A stretch of DNA of 64,000 nt from Augochlora pura (GCF_028453695.1 NC_135777.1:16419714-16483713), one strand, 5' to 3'; counted from the first letter of the stretch, positions 50,601-63,045 are shown. Notes: generated by a model not told the origin, from the sequence alone. Made by a program: numbers and translations.

Positions 50601-50816
50601 TATCAAGTAGAACCACCTTCGTCTCTCTGCCTTCGGTAAAATCGTGGATACAGAACGCGGGCCGGTATCTGCCGGCCAGTCCCGGTCCGAAGCGAAGAGA
50701 CCTCGGAGGAGGTCCGCGCGTGACCATGCCGCGATTATACGGCGGGTGGATCTCGGTTAGGCTGGGGTCAATTTTCAGGAAAATATGCAGATGGAAAACG
50801 TTTTCTTGGTGCGCAG

Positions 50817-50966
50817 GTGGCAACATTTTGGAGGAACACGAGACGTACAACGGCTCGAAGCTGCAATTCTATCGTGTCGAGAGGCGACAAATGGGGGCGT
50901 ATCTCTGCATCGCCAGCAACGACGTGCCGCCCGCCGTTAGCAAGCGAGTGACACTCGCCGTGAATT
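50817..50966 (+). CDS. DIP-gamma: DIP-like gene, exon 4: second half of Ig2
   Basis: The acceptor TGCGCAG ends at 50816 and the donor GTAAGC begins at 50967; the exon is 150 bases, phase 1 in and out. It encodes GNILEEHETYNGSKLQFYRV, then ERRQMGAYLCIASNDVPPAV and SKRVTLAVN. It supplies the second Ig2 cysteine (YLC) and the strongly conserved IASNDVPP segment, plus an NGS sequon. The frame stays open upstream of the acceptor, but that extension has no Ig character and breaks the alignment to the REDG-to-NGS loop, so it is treated as intron. Confidence 0.9.
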
Positions 50967-53900
50967 GTAAGCACGTTTCCCTCCTAATCCCTGATTGTAT
51001 CCGGCAGAAAGGCTCCGACCGACGACAAAATGCGACGCTCGCTACCTACACAGCCCGTCGCCGCTGACGTAACGACACGCTCCCTTCTCCGCAGTGACGA
51101 ATCACTCTGGCCATTGGCGCAACCGCGCCTGACTTCCCGGAGCTTTACGATCTCCCTCGTCTCCGGTAAACCGCTAAGGATCCTCTATTACCGTGAATTA
51201 AAGCGATTCCGGCCCAAGGAACCCCCGGGCAAACCGGTTGCGGGCGCGCCGTGGGGCGAAGCGACCAGCTCGTGTCAAAATCAAAGAACTTCTCGTACAA
51301 ACTACATAATATGATCTCCTCTTTTTATGTTGAAAGCTGTAACGTTGCTAAACAAGGGAAACACAGAGAGGGAACGCAGTACGAACATTTTAGAACGTTT
51401 ACAACATCCATGAGACGCGTTGTTCAACTCGCCGTAAGCTCGCATAAAAGGAGCGACGATGTTGTCCGCAAAATATTGCAGAGGTGCTTGCAAATATATT
51501 TTTGTAACCGAGATGTCTAGCATTAATATAAGGATTATTTTCGTATTTGTTGCAAAAAGGGGTGAGCGATCTTTAATAACGATCTATTAATAGAATTAAT
51601 AATAATAATAGTGATAGATGCGATAAAAGTGATGAAGAAATACGAATAACTTTTTACTAGATTTCCAAATCAATTCCCGTGAATTTTCGCTGCTATTGGA
51701 ATGCGAAACGACTTCATACACTTACTGTGATGGATTTTAACGTTCCAGTTTTGGTTACGTTAATTAAATTAGACTTAGCTGGTGGAAACTTTCGAAATTG
51801 ATTTTTAATGTAACTAGAAAATTAACTCCGGATTCCAAGGGGACTATTTTCGGATAAATTAATTTTCATCTATATTCTCATCCTTTTTAACATTAATTCT
51901 ATCTACTTAGATATATTCAAACTGTTTGCACACACTAATTAAATATTTTGCGGATTCGCGTTATATTCCTGACTGCTGCCACAACTATAATAGTACGTAA
52001 GAACAATTAACAGCATTCCTCATGTATTCTAAATAGTTGACAAAGTCGTATGTCTCGATGATAAATTACATAATGTTATAACAAATTCGGATCGAAGGCA
52101 AGGTTACGCCTGAAAGCGACCATTTGCCGGCGCTAATTACACGGACGGTTGTAACAGCTGCACAATTCATACTCAAATACAATGCGCGAAACGTAAATGC
52201 ACGTAATCGATAACTAGCCTTTTCAATGCTCGCGAACTTCAACCGTCTATTTACCGATTTAAATCGAAGAATAGAGCTATCTTGAGATTGCGTTCCCGAG
52301 CTCACTATGACCGCCATTATTTCGTAAGCACCCCGGCTAGTCTGGCTTCCATATTGCCGCCAGTCCGCCCGCGGAGCCACGGCATATTTCGTAAACGATG
52401 AAAAGCTTCAGTAATGCGGGTTTTCAGTTCTTGCGCCCTTCTTGTTCGACGGTCCGATCTATACACAAACCCTTTCACTGCACCACCCGCGGAAAAAAAG
52501 TATCACGTGAATTTAGGATCCGGTAATCGCTGGGACCACCTTACATGTGCCGCGGGTATTTAAGTTCAGAAGCTCTTGAACACCAATTTCTGAGGAAATG
52601 AATCGAGTCGTCGCTACCCCTGACGTACTTTGTCCACTTTGTAAATCAACTTGGTACAGAAATTTCGACTTTGAATTATCAGCGACGGCTGCAACGTTGT
52701 ATAGCTCAACGCGAACACGTAGCGTAAAATTGAAAAATGTATATATAAATGATATAGAGGAGAAAAATAATGGTTAAAGTAATAAAAGCAAGGCTCTCGA
52801 ACTCAGAGATTTTTTTAGGGGTTCGTATCTACCGCGAAGTAGCGTTATTTCTATGTAAGGAATAAACGTTGACCTGGTCTCGCCTCTCTCCACGGTTGAT
52901 TCTTTCCGCGGTTGTAACCAGATGTAAGCATTGATAATGAGCGGGTTATCAGATCCGGCGATTTCATTCGGGTAACGGCCGCCCGGCCACCGAAGCCCGA
53001 TCCCGCTTCCTCGGTTTACCGACAATGCTAGGAAAGAGATTCCAGATTGCTTATCAACTGTAATCAAAGCGAATTAAACCCGGGGATATAGAGAAAAGCG
53101 CGCGCGGGCGGGCTGTTCGCGAATTTATTGCGCGACGCAATAACGTTTATATCCGGGATAGAAACGCTTTTGTTCCCTCCGTAAACAATGAAAGCGGTCG
53201 ACGTCGCGGCCGCGCGTACCTGCTGTGAATTTTAATAATGCCTCGCGAGGATAATTCCTGCGAGCAAACACGATCAGTAAAAATTACAGTTTTACAATTA
53301 TTCGCCGCGACGAGACGGTCGGAGTCCCTTCTGTCGGGATATTAAACTTCGACGGTCTGCCTTTTTGCCGGCGCACGCCGCCATATTTACCGTTCCACCT
53401 TTCCAGCGTGGTAAGCTTCGCGCGTGGCCGAAGCTCGCGGGGGATTAATGAAACTTACGAAAAGTCCAACGAAATCTTTTGAGAGCGCGTGTTGCCGCGG
53501 GAGAAATAAAGAACCGGCACGGATTACTTTGCCGGGCAAATTAGAAGTCGCTTAAGCATTTTTAATAACAAATGTTACCTGGAGAACGGGGACTTTGTAT
53601 GTCGCTGTAATCTATACCGCGGAGTACCGTACGTTCCGCAACGATGGTACAGTGTGTTAAATGTTACTGTTTCTTCGCGGTGATATCCTTTGACGTGGTT
53701 TTTGAGTAATTATTTTAAAAACGGGAAAGCAGGTGTGCATGGATTGGAATAACATAGACGTTGTTATCTTTTCAGAATCGTAATAGAATAGAGAAAATAA
53801 AAAAGTTAATAAATGGTATATAATTATAAGATAAAAGTAACAAATGATCAAAATGGAACAGGAGAATTTTGAAATTGTGTAAAGTCTACAGTCTATTTAA

Positions 53901-56900
53901 CAAAGTGAACACGGAAATCTTTGCCACATGCTAACAAACAATTGTGGCATTCACTGTGTAACAAAAGCGACATTTCCAACAAAAGCCGAGTACATTCTAT
54001 TGGTATCCTCTATAACAGTTAGTAACAATTGCTGCATTTATGGCGAACAATTAAGAGACACTTTGGTATATCTTTTATATGAACGATTATCAAAAGATAC
54101 GCTACAGAAAAGTAGTTTTAGAGAATTCAAAATGTGCCTTTAAAAAATGCTCAAAATTCAAAACACACATAACCTAAATCTGCGTCAAAATGTCTGCCGA
54201 AGCTTATCATTAACATATATAAAGTGTATTGAGCTTTCCCAAAAAACATTGTCTCATCTTTTTATGGCTGAAAATAGATACTCTTACCTTGATTAAATTT
54301 TGCAACTGCAATGACAAATCAGCAATTAATAATATATCTATCAGTAAATAATAACGCTGTATGCAAAGGAAAAGGGAATTCTTTTTTATAGTAACAATCT
54401 CGTACAACTTTTCACAGTAGCGGTACTTATTATCGCGGGGCGTACTATCGAATATTATATAACATTGTAATATGCATGTGCATATTTTTAGTATTTGAGC
54501 TTGAGCCGTGCAATGTTTAATATCTTATGAAGCTCGGAGTCAATAACCGATATATTGTATCTTCCCGTGGAGTATTTAAATTTAAGCCGGAAACTGCCCG
54601 GCAACCATGTTGAGAATTTGCTAAAATTGCATAAATTAATATCAAATCAATAATCCTTGCTGCAGCAATTACAGGCGAATTCTTTCTTGCAGGATTATCA
54701 GCGGTTCGCTCGAATGTTTTAGCATCATAAAAAGAAAAAAAAGAACGTCTCCGATTCGAAATCTATATTTATTTACAAAAGGCTCGTCTGGGAGATGATC
54801 GATCCCTACGAAATTGTAGGTTACCGGAGCAATCAGAAGTAATGAATACGTTTAAATATAGATTGAACAATTCAGATTTAAGGGTTGAAGCTACTCTCGC
54901 CGGGTTTCATTCCAGCCAGAACTATTTTAAACATTGTCAAAGGCCGGAGAGGCGATTTCACAGATATTTGACACGATTTCGCGGATTTCATATTTAACGC
55001 GGTGGATATTGCTCTTTGACTTAATTTCACCCGTTGAATACACGCGTTGTAAGAAGAAATTGTTTCGATTGAGAATCGTTCGGTAGAAATGGGAGCGCGT
55101 ATATGAATAATTAATTTCTTTCTAGATTACTTTTCCATCAAAATATAAGGGTCACCATGAGTTTTTTAACATTACAAAATTTAATCGCGCCATTCGAAAA
55201 TCTATGAAATACAGAGTAAAAAATTACCAAGGTGCAAAAAATAATAATTATCGAAATATTCTTTAATATATATTTAATAAACAAGTAGTTTAATTTTGAT
55301 ACCATTATTATTTATAAAAAATTAATACTTACCTCTTGGGAAATAATGTTTTGTACAACATCTAGTTCACAAGTGTTATTATTATTATAATTGTACACGA
55401 ATGAGAACGGTTTTAATAGGAAACTGAAAAATGTGGCTTCTCCTTTTTAATTTAAATATTCGTTATTTGCCTAAATACTGTTCCAGAACGCGTTCTATTC
55501 AAGTAACCGGCGAATTTGAAATTAATGTAGAACAAGCTCGCAATTCAGTGGGTCACTCCTGCTTTACCATTACAAATATAGAAACCGCGATTACAATTTC
55601 ATTGTCGCCTGTATTTAAGATCGCCGATAGATTAACTATGTCATCGTCCGATTCAATTCGACGATCTTGCTTACTAGAGACATTAGATTCCGGGAATAAA
55701 CTGTACTAGCTTCGGTGACAATAAGGTTTATATCAAAGCTACGGTTTCGAGATCGATGATCCGTTTAGATCGAATTTCCGAGTACAGTATAAATCTCTAT
55801 ATACGCATATAATATGTATATATATATAAATATATATACATATCCGAGGTGCAAAATAATGCACGCGGATACGCAGCGTGCATAACTACCGTCGCACCAT
55901 CAGTATTAATTATTCGAAAACAACGGACGCGACCGAGAATTAATTGCATTCAGCTGCGATAATGCGGTGTGTATACACCATAGTTTTGTATTGTTATAGA
56001 AATAGTAATCACGGTAGTAAACCGTAAGCGGTGTTTTAATTTCGGTACTCGTTTAACGGGGCCGTCGATCGCCGACGATCGAATAGAGAAAATTTCGGAC
56101 AGAGAGATTCGAACGAGGCAGCAGTTTTAGGCAAATTCCGCGGATACACGCCGCTGCGTTCGCGTTGCAGTCGAAATCGTAGATTCCTCTGAACCATAAA
56201 ACGAACCGTGCACTTCGTTTCCTTAATAATCAAAGGACTAACGAGGCAAATCGAATTATTTAGCGCACTTCGTTACAGTGATGAAACGACCTATTGACGT
56301 TGCCTCCGCTTGGCAACGACGAATTTGCGGGAAACGAATATTTAAAGATAATAAGCGTAAGAAGCTGCATTGAAGTTTCTTCGAGCAGCAAAGCTCTTAC
56401 CCAGTTTCCGCGGAAATGTTCATTTTGTTGTTGGACTGTACAGGGTGGCTCGCCGGAAACGGACCATCTAATTATCTTCTCTAGCCCGCGAGATTGTCCA
56501 CGAAATCCTGGACTAAGTCACATTTTCCACATTGCCAGAAGCGAGGAGCATTATTGTTTGCCGAGGAAATTTATCTTTGAGATATTTAAATCAATTAAAG
56601 ATTAATTTATAGTAACTTCATTATTTATATTGTTTGTTTTTTAACATCTCGGTATGTATAGATTGTATTTGAACGAGTCAACATTATCGTCAGTGTCACT
56701 TATTGTATTAGCGGGTCTGTTTTAAGCGATGCACCCTGTATATTGGAAAGATTAACAATGTGAGACCCTTATATTTTACGTGTTATCACCTTTCACTGAA
56801 CGACGAAGTGAAAATTTCACTCAAACTATTGAAACGATCGACTTTCGGACGATTTTCACCCTCTCGCGTCTCGAATCCTTACAAAGCCTCGACCAAGATT

Positions 56901-57243
56901 TTTGATCGCCCTGTACAGTTCGTTAATTCTTCATAGAGGGTTTACGATGTTGCTAGCACTCAGCCGGTACAGCATGCTCGGCAGATACCGAATGAAATAG
57001 AGCAAAACCGGCGATCTTGCGTCTAATCAAAATTTATGGAATTTTTAACATCGCTGCCGCGCGGCTCTAATTGCGACATTAAATCACGCGGGTACCTCCC
57101 GCTCAGAAAACCGTGTAATAGAGACATGTAATCCGGACAAATTATGGATGTCTATATTCAGCAGGCGAGGACATTAATCAAAATCTTGGTGAACCGTGTG
57201 TATCGCGATAAATCGGGCAATTAATTTGAAACCGCTTCCACAG
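50967..57243 (+). other. DIP-like intron (about 6.3 kb) between Ig2 and Ig3
   Basis: GC-rich just after exon 4 and at about 52970-53550, otherwise AT-rich. It contains an inverted-repeat element at 56439-56740. No coding content was recognised. Confidence 0.7.
56439..56740. mobile_element. Short inverted-repeat element (302 bp)
   Basis: TACAGGGTGGCTCGC at the left and GCGATGCACCCTGTA at the right are inverted repeats differing at two bases over 15, with TA borders. It has no coding content and is probably a Tc1/mariner-type MITE. Confidence 0.55.
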
Positions 57244-57394
57244 TTGTACCTGTCGTCAGAGTACCTAATCAGCTTTTGGGAACACCTTTGGGCACGAACG
57301 TGCAGCTGCAGTGCTACGTCGAGGCATTTCCAAAAACAATAAATTACTGGGTGAAGAACCGGCAAGGAACGGGGGACGAAATGCTGATCGAGGG
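57244..57394 (+). CDS. DIP-gamma: DIP-like gene, exon 5: first half of Ig3
   Basis: The acceptor CTTCCACAG ends at 57243 and the donor GTGAGA begins at 57395. The T|TT split codon gives Phe, then VPVVRVPNQLLGTPLGTNVQ, LQCYVEAFPKTINYW and VKNRQGTGDEMLIE. This holds the first Ig3 cysteine (QCY), the core Trp (NYW) and the near-universal NQLLGTPLGTNV motif of DIPs/lachesins. It leaves in phase 2 and is separated by only 83 bases of intron from exon 6. Confidence 0.92.
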
Positions 57395-57477
57395 GTGAGA
57401 TTATTAGTTCCCGTGCCGTTTTAAACGTTTCGCCTGTATCCGGCCGGTGAAACTTATGGCTCTGTTCGACGCCGCAG

Positions 57478-57626
57478 GCACAAGTACAGCGTGCGAGAAG
57501 AACGATCCGGATACACGGTTTTGATGACGCTGTTAATCAAAGGGTTAACGGAAAAGGACGTGGGCAGCTACAGATGCGTGTCGACGAACAGTCTTGGCAA
57601 GGCCGACGGCAATTTAAGACTGTACA
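57478..57626 (+). CDS. DIP-gamma: DIP-like gene, exon 6: second half of Ig3
   Basis: The acceptor GCCGCAG ends at 57477 and the donor GTAAGT begins at 57627. After completing a Gly codon the exon reads HKYSVREERSGYTVLMTLLI and KGLTEKDVGSYRCVSTNSLG, then KADGNLRLY. It carries the second Ig3 cysteine in the DVGSYRC signature and the CVSTNSLG segment that marks DIP/lachesin Ig3. The last base starts a codon completed by exon 7 (phase 1). The internal ATG at 57491 is within a frame shadow upstream of the true reading and is not a start. Confidence 0.92.
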
Positions 57627-58375
57627 GTAAGTTCCTCCGAGGCATAAAACGCTACCCGGTACACTTTTATCAGTATACCCTGTTTACCAACTTCAACGAT
57701 GACATAACATTTAGATTGTTCTGTGTCGTAAACTCGTTCTGTCCGTTGTCTAATTTTTCGAGCTTGGCCAATTGTCGAAACACCTACCGGAGCTTGCGCG
57801 ATTCTTTAATTAACATCGAGCAAACGAATCTTTAAAAGCTCGTTTGCGATCGGATATGTTTTCTTTATCAAATGTTATGAATAAAGGGCGGATTTGGAAG
57901 CGAAAACAAAATTTTCTTCGTATATTGCAACAAAGTAGGCACATAATAAAAATTTTCTTGATAAATTGTAACAACTAGAACAGAATCCTATAATAGTTAC
58001 AGTGAGTTGTTAATAATATATAAATGTTCGTAAATATTTGTAATCACTGTACAGTTTCAAATTTCGCCAACCAGAATTTCTCATAAATGCATAAAATCCG
58101 CAGTCTAATTATAAATGTTTGCTGAATCGTGCGTTCGCCTCTACGAATAAATCGCAAATTCGTTTCTAAATGTGAAAGCATTTGCATGTAATTTCCCTCT
58201 CATAATCAGCGATGCGTTTACATTAGAACGTTGAAAGAATATACGAATTTCAAGTCGAATCAATCGAGTACACTTTCTATCTGTATTTGAGATCAATTAA
58301 CAGTCACGTATAATGCTACTATCAAAGAACAAACTGTCTGTGATTTTTCTAACAACAATTTTCATCTGTTCGCAG

Positions 58376-58435
58376 AAATCAAATTTGGCTTCGACAGATC
58401 GTCACGTGGGAAAGATCATGTATCAATTATCGGCG
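58376..58435 (+). CDS. DIP-gamma: DIP-like gene, exon 7: 60-bp stalk exon
   Basis: The acceptor GTTCGCAG ends at 58375 and the donor GTAAGC begins at 58436. The A|AA codon gives Lys, then IKFGFDRSSRGKDHVSIIG. It continues the RLY-x-IK junction seen after Ig3 in DIPs and makes a short polar stalk. Phase 1 in and out, so the exon could be skipped without changing the frame. It is too short to be seen by ORF length; support is the splice sites and the frame that leads into the GPI tail. Confidence 0.75.
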
Positions 58436-58915
58436 GTAAGCTAATCTATCATGAAAACGCGGCGGAATGCAAGAGTAACGAGATGATGACAAACGTACTC
58501 GTCTGCAAAAATCAATTTTCGCACAATTACAGTAACGTATAAAAATTAATAAAAAATAAAATCGATACTACCCGTGACTAGTTACATAAAACATCATGGA
58601 ATAAAATATTCAACAATTTTAACAAAACAGCTTGAAACTCTCTGTTGTCAAAGCACTAAATCCTAAGATAATCATCGTAATCATAAGACCATAAACATTA
58701 TATGAATAAAATGCTTCAATAAATTTCTTAATCCAAGAATAGACTATAGTAAAAATTGTGAGAAATTTAAGTAAATTCTACCTTGTATTAAAAAATAAAC
58801 GTAACAAATGTGTGTTGTACGATTTATGATTCGAATAACTTTTGTCGGCGCGAGTAAACAATTCCGTTCCCACCGAGAATATAAATACCGAATAAAATTG
58901 TTGGTTTAGGTTTAG

Positions 58916-59031
58916 CGGAAGCAGCGCAGAGTTCAGGCGGCAACAGCAGAAGGTTCTTCGGCCATAGCAACAAATTATCGCATCGCCTGTCTATACTTCT
59001 CTTTATACCGGTGCTGCTCTGGCTGCGGTGA
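58916..59031 (+). CDS. DIP-gamma: DIP-like gene, last coding exon: GPI-anchor signal and stop
   Basis: The acceptor GGTTTAG ends at 58915. The G|CG codon gives Ala, then EAAQSSGGNSRRFFGHSNK, LSHRLSILLFIPVLLWLR and TGA at 59029-59031. The layout is a small-residue region (SSGGNS) that could hold the omega site, a polar spacer, and a terminal hydrophobic run of about 13 residues with no cytoplasmic tail. That is the form of a GPI-attachment signal, as expected for DIPs. A second frame through the same bases is longer but does not match the incoming phase. The exact omega residue cannot be fixed by eye. Confidence 0.78.
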
Positions 59032-62000
59032 AGAAGGCATTCGTTGCTGGTCACTGTCAAACAGAGTGCCGGGTAACTTTGTGCCAAAGGACAAGAAAAA
59101 AAAAAAGAAGCAAGAATGCTTGTGCATGTACGTGTATGTCAAATCATGTGTCGAAGGATGTCAGAGTGTGTGCGTGTGCGTGTGTGTGCGCGCGAGAAAT
59201 TATAAAGCGAAATGCGTGCGCAAGAAACGAAACAGCGTTTTCTGTCTAAAAAGAGGAGGAGGGGGTGCACAAGCGACGCGTCGAATGTACGGATGAATGA
59301 AGAGAGAAAAAAGAGAGAGAGAGAGAAAGAGCAGCGAATTAATTGCGAATGAAAAGAGAAGAAGAACAAAACGAAACAAATAAATGAATCGGAGGCTCGC
59401 GTTCTCTACATCTTCCTACTGCCCTTTCCTACTCCCGAGTGTTAAAGAAACAATTTTTAGAACAATAAATGTTGTCGATGTATGCGTCCGTTTAGATTCG
59501 CAATCCGTTTCGTTGGATCATCGATGACGGATCGCCGGGTCATTGGAAATGACGCGCCGCATGACGAAACGACAAGAAGCGTGCAAGCAGCTTGGCCCTT
59601 CCTAACGATGCTTAACAAGTCGTCAATAATATTCATAAGTTACGATCATTTTGTCATTGGTATCCGCATTACAGACGTTAGACGTCAGGGAACTCGATGT
59701 TTCGAAATAAAACTATGAGATCAGACGTTGTACACAAACGGCTGTTAATCATTTACTCACCGACCCCCACCTTTCCCTTAAACTACTTCTCGTACATATT
59801 CATTTATTTCGATAGAAATAACAACTTTAGAAATTGGTTATGATAACAATTACGAGACTCATATTTCTGAATAATTTCAAAATATAGGAAAATATTTAAA
59901 CGATAAACAGCTATAATTTATTCACTAGAATGATATTTTGGGACTTTAAAACTACTCGAATAGTATTACATAATTAGTAACTTTCTTTGAAGAATTTCAA
60001 ACATTGCAAAATTTTTTAAGATATTCGAAGAGAAAATAATAGACAATGGATATTTTACAAGAATGAAAATGGACCCGTTCCAGCGGTGGTAAAATAATAC
60101 CAATTAGCGAGCGTTATTTAACATGGCTGTGTAACATGTTTCGGCAAGCACAATAAACATGTTGCTTGTATAATATAAATATCAATATACGCTCGTTAGA
60201 GTACGAAATCAAACCCATTTCATACTTCACAATTTTTATTTTCAGAATAACAACACGTAATTTTTAGTCGATCCGTGAATGTATTCGAAAAGACAGAATT
60301 TTCATCCGTATTTCATAAATTCTAGTAACAACAAGTTTTAGAAACTATTTTTAGTAATAACTTTTAATTTTAGTAGCAATTAATTAGTTAAATTTTAGTA
60401 GCAAGTTCTAATAATTATTGATTAACATTGAAACATGTAATTTCGAATGGCAGGATATCATCGATCTATAAGTATAAACGAGAAGTTATTGGAATTGATC
60501 GAACATTTAGTTGTTCATTGCCAATATGCCACTTTATTAGCCTATGAATTGAAGACTGAGAATAGAGCAGTCGCTTTTAAACGGCAATCACTTTGATTGG
60601 AACTATTTAACGAAATAACAGTGGAAAGAAAAACTACGTTACAGATATAAATGAATGAAAGATTAAACATTTAACTTCGAAATAAGTTTTGTACCAATAT
60701 TTTATATACTTTATTTTCTGTATACGTATATTATACGATATTTTATCGCAATTGTAGTATATTAAAACATAGCCGAAACTCAGTATATAATATACCCAGT
60801 TATTACTAATTTCAATTCAAGAACTGCCGATAACATTAGGAATTCCACATGATAATTGCTGTTTTTCACTAAAACAGCGTTTTGGACAATGGACAATGCG
60901 TTTTTTATAATTCTTTTATAATAAACTACTGTTATACATGTACCGCCATTAAATATGGAATTAGTAAAAATAATTGTTCAACAGTCCATGAGAATAATTA
61001 CGCTTTATACCGAATTCTATAGTGCATGTTTCAGAATTATTAGTTCCACCATTTAAATGATCACGCCGTATATGTTTATTGCCTTCAAATAATATTCACC
61101 ACTCGTAGTAGAAATAAAATATAAAGGATAGTTGCTTCTTGCTAACGTGGCCATGTTTTGTGAACTATAGGTAACGCTGAGCGCGACACGGTATGGTAAG
61201 TGCAATGTTTATACAGATTCTGTCTGCAGTAATGCATTGCATATTTAGTTTACTCGTATATACTATACCTCATCTGTGATAGAATCTTTCATTCAATAGA
61301 ATAATATGATTATTATCAAAATTCCCATATAATTCCTTATTAATAGCAAGAGAAAGCAAAGAAATGGAAGAATACGAAAAGAAATTGTAATTACTGTGGA
61401 ACAATTGTTTTAGAGCTTATTTCGATTTTTAAAATTGCAAAAGAATTTGTAATAACTATAATACTGATAGCTACATATGAACTGTTCAGTTTTATCACAT
61501 GCCGTCGACAGCTCAATAATAGTAAATTGCAATTATAGTAATGGATTCTACTGCTGTATGCCTCCAGGCCGCAATTCGATTCGTTAGCGAAGGACAATGT
61601 AGAAATTTCCTTTGCTCTGATTGGTTGGTGATTTATTGGTGATACAGTGGCAAGTCGCAGTTGCGCCCACCCAAGGCAATCGTTGCAGCAACAGCATGGG
61701 TGCCTGAAAAGTCGAACAGGAATCCAAAAGACAACTTTTCAAAAGCAAATTGATTTTGAGAAATCTTAAAAATTGATTAACGCAACGTGAGATTGTATTT
61801 ATTCGCAACGCTATGTTTAAATCTACTATGCACAGCAAACAAGATGAAATCGCGATTATTTCATTCGAAACGCTACGCTGTAGAAAATTTATTGCAATAG
61901 TAATGGAAACCGTATCTATTTTATTTGAAACTCTAATTTTTATCTCTGTTCAAAATTGACTGAGGCAACGCGTGGTCATTTCGCAACGCTGCTTGCAAAT

Positions 62001-62689
62001 CGCGGACGTGCCCATCTGCGCTGATCGTCGAAGCGATTTCATTTCCAGAGAACATATTTACCTCAAATTACATTAAACAGCTTTTGCAAACGCACTGGAC
62101 GCAACAGATTTTATTTATTTGAAAGTTGAAGCTCCTTTGCAAATCGAATTTCACCAGGCGTACCTCAGATGGCGCGCCAACCGAACAAATGCGCGGGAAG
62201 AGTGAGATCGCAAGCACGGCAAAGTAAGTTAAGCTAGGTTTCTTATCCATGTGCAGAACCGCACATAAAAGTTGGATATCATTCTGTTTCTCTCTTTCGT
62301 ATTTCGTTCTCTTTTTACGGCACTTACGGGAAGCTGGATGCGCAATAATATGGTGGGGATGTACGAGCCAACTTAGAGAGCACGAAGAATGTGTAGGAAT
62401 AGAACTGTACTTCATTACAATTGATAATTTGGCAGTGTTGAAATATCACATAAATAATTATGATAAAGATGCAGGTATGAAGGTAATTATTTGAATGATT
62501 AGCAGAAACAAGTTGTAGAAAACTGCAAACATTTTACTGCAAAATATATTATATTACATTAATTAATTCGATCTATAAACGATATTTCATATTAGTTAAT
62601 TATTCTACAATTTCTAAAGTGAATTAAGAAACACATGTGCAACATGCGTGCTTACGCGGGTGAACTGTATCCATACTAAAGAAGAGAGA
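59032..62689. other. DIP-like 3' UTR and DIP/DONSON intergenic region
   Basis: This has no coding sequence I can support. Candidate AATAAA polyadenylation signals are at 59379-59384, 59464-59469 and 59706-59711. The segment near 59150-59200 is a TG/CG-rich simple repeat and 59300-59331 is GA-rich. From about 59760 to 62000 it is AT-rich and featureless. A + strand ORF at 62249-62494 is the only stretch that looks mildly protein-like, but I recognise no family in it. Confidence 0.5.
59379..59711 (+). terminator. Candidate polyadenylation signals of the DIP-like gene
   Basis: Three AATAAA hexamers (59379, 59464, 59706) follow the stop codon by about 350-675 bases in the sense orientation. Which is used cannot be told from sequence. 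Confidence 0.35.
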
Positions 62690-63045
62690 ACACGCACATC
62701 ATAGTGAACTTGGCGAGCTGGACCGCTAGAGGTCAACCTTCCTTACGGAGTGCTAGATAGTTTACCAGATTGACAATCTTATGAGATAAGAAATAGTATT
62801 TTTAAAAACGGTATGTATCATCGTACAAATAGTTTTTGTTAAGTTCTGAAGAAAAGTGTCGAAAGTTTCGTATTGACGGTATTCTTACGATTTTGAGATT
62901 CTAACCTATATTCTCGATGTAAACAAATATTGAAAGAGATAAATGAACTATAGTTTAGTGAAAATAAGTATCGTCGTTATCCTTGTCTATTATTAATAAA
63001 ATTTTAATCTTTGTTTTCTGTATGATAGCATGTCAAAACTCGTCA
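62690..63045 (+). promoter_or_regulatory. Probable DONSON leader and promoter region
   Basis: A GTATGT donor-like site at 62809 and a polypyrimidine-rich TATGATAG acceptor-like site ending at 63028 could bound a 5' UTR intron of 220 bp, joining a noncoding leader (about 62690-62808) to the DONSON exon. An out-of-frame ATG at 63030 lies 16 bases before the chosen start and would overlap it. No TATA box or initiator is clear. Confidence 0.3.

Larger units (their letters stand above)
33755..50816 (+). other. DIP-like intron (about 17.1 kb) inside Ig2
   Basis: Contents: a 33-bp direct repeat just after exon 3 (33789-33846), a fold-back MITE at 34198-34553 next to a degenerate palindromic MITE, an AT satellite at about 34858-35005, GC-rich stretches at 35050-36120 and 41060-41900, a TTAA MITE start at 42235, and a GA tract at 45347-45413. 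No nested gene was recognised. Confidence 0.7.
57395..58915 (+). other. Three short DIP-like introns (83, 749 and 480 bp)
   Basis: Introns at 57395-57477, 57627-58375 and 58436-58915 separate exons 5 to 8. The two longer ones are AT-rich with nothing else visible. Confidence 0.8.
7036..59031 (+). other. DIP-gamma: Gene span: DIP/lachesin-family three-Ig, GPI-anchored neuronal surface protein (DIP-gamma-like), 5' exon(s) missing
   Basis: Eight exons join into one open frame of 394 complete codons plus the stop. Introns have GT..AG borders, and phases run 0, 1, 1, 1, 2, 1, 1 across the seven junctions. The product reads as three Ig domains, each with the cysteine pair and the DxGxYxC-type signature, then a short stalk and a C-terminal hydrophobic tail typical of GPI anchoring. 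DIP proteins of this family bind Dpr proteins on partner neurons and guide synaptic pairing; that is family knowledge. Strands such as CYMCQINTSPM, RRQMGAYLCIASNDVPP, QLLGTPLGTNV and CVSTNSLG are diagnostic. The Ig1 pattern with an extra Cys before YMC and another in GCLDIL, and the tail ending in LLWLR, recall Drosophila DIP-gamma, so I name that paralogue, with less certainty than the family. No signal peptide exon was found in the 7 kb upstream. Confidence 0.85.

Noticed and set aside
50543..50816. Upstream extension of the exon 4 frame to an ATG at 50543
   Set aside because: The frame is open by chance across the intron end; it lacks Ig features and the acceptor at 50816 restores the correct phase with exon 3.
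59104..59296. Frame running on from the last DIP exon through a Lys-rich and Cys/Val-rich stretch
   Set aside because: It does not match the incoming splice phase and is driven by poly-A and TG/CG simple repeats; the frame in phase ends at the TGA at 59029.
62983..63045. Hydrophobic N-terminal extension of DONSON
   Set aside because: DONSON is nuclear, family N-termini begin close to the RP-x-x-V motif, and a splice acceptor lies inside this stretch.
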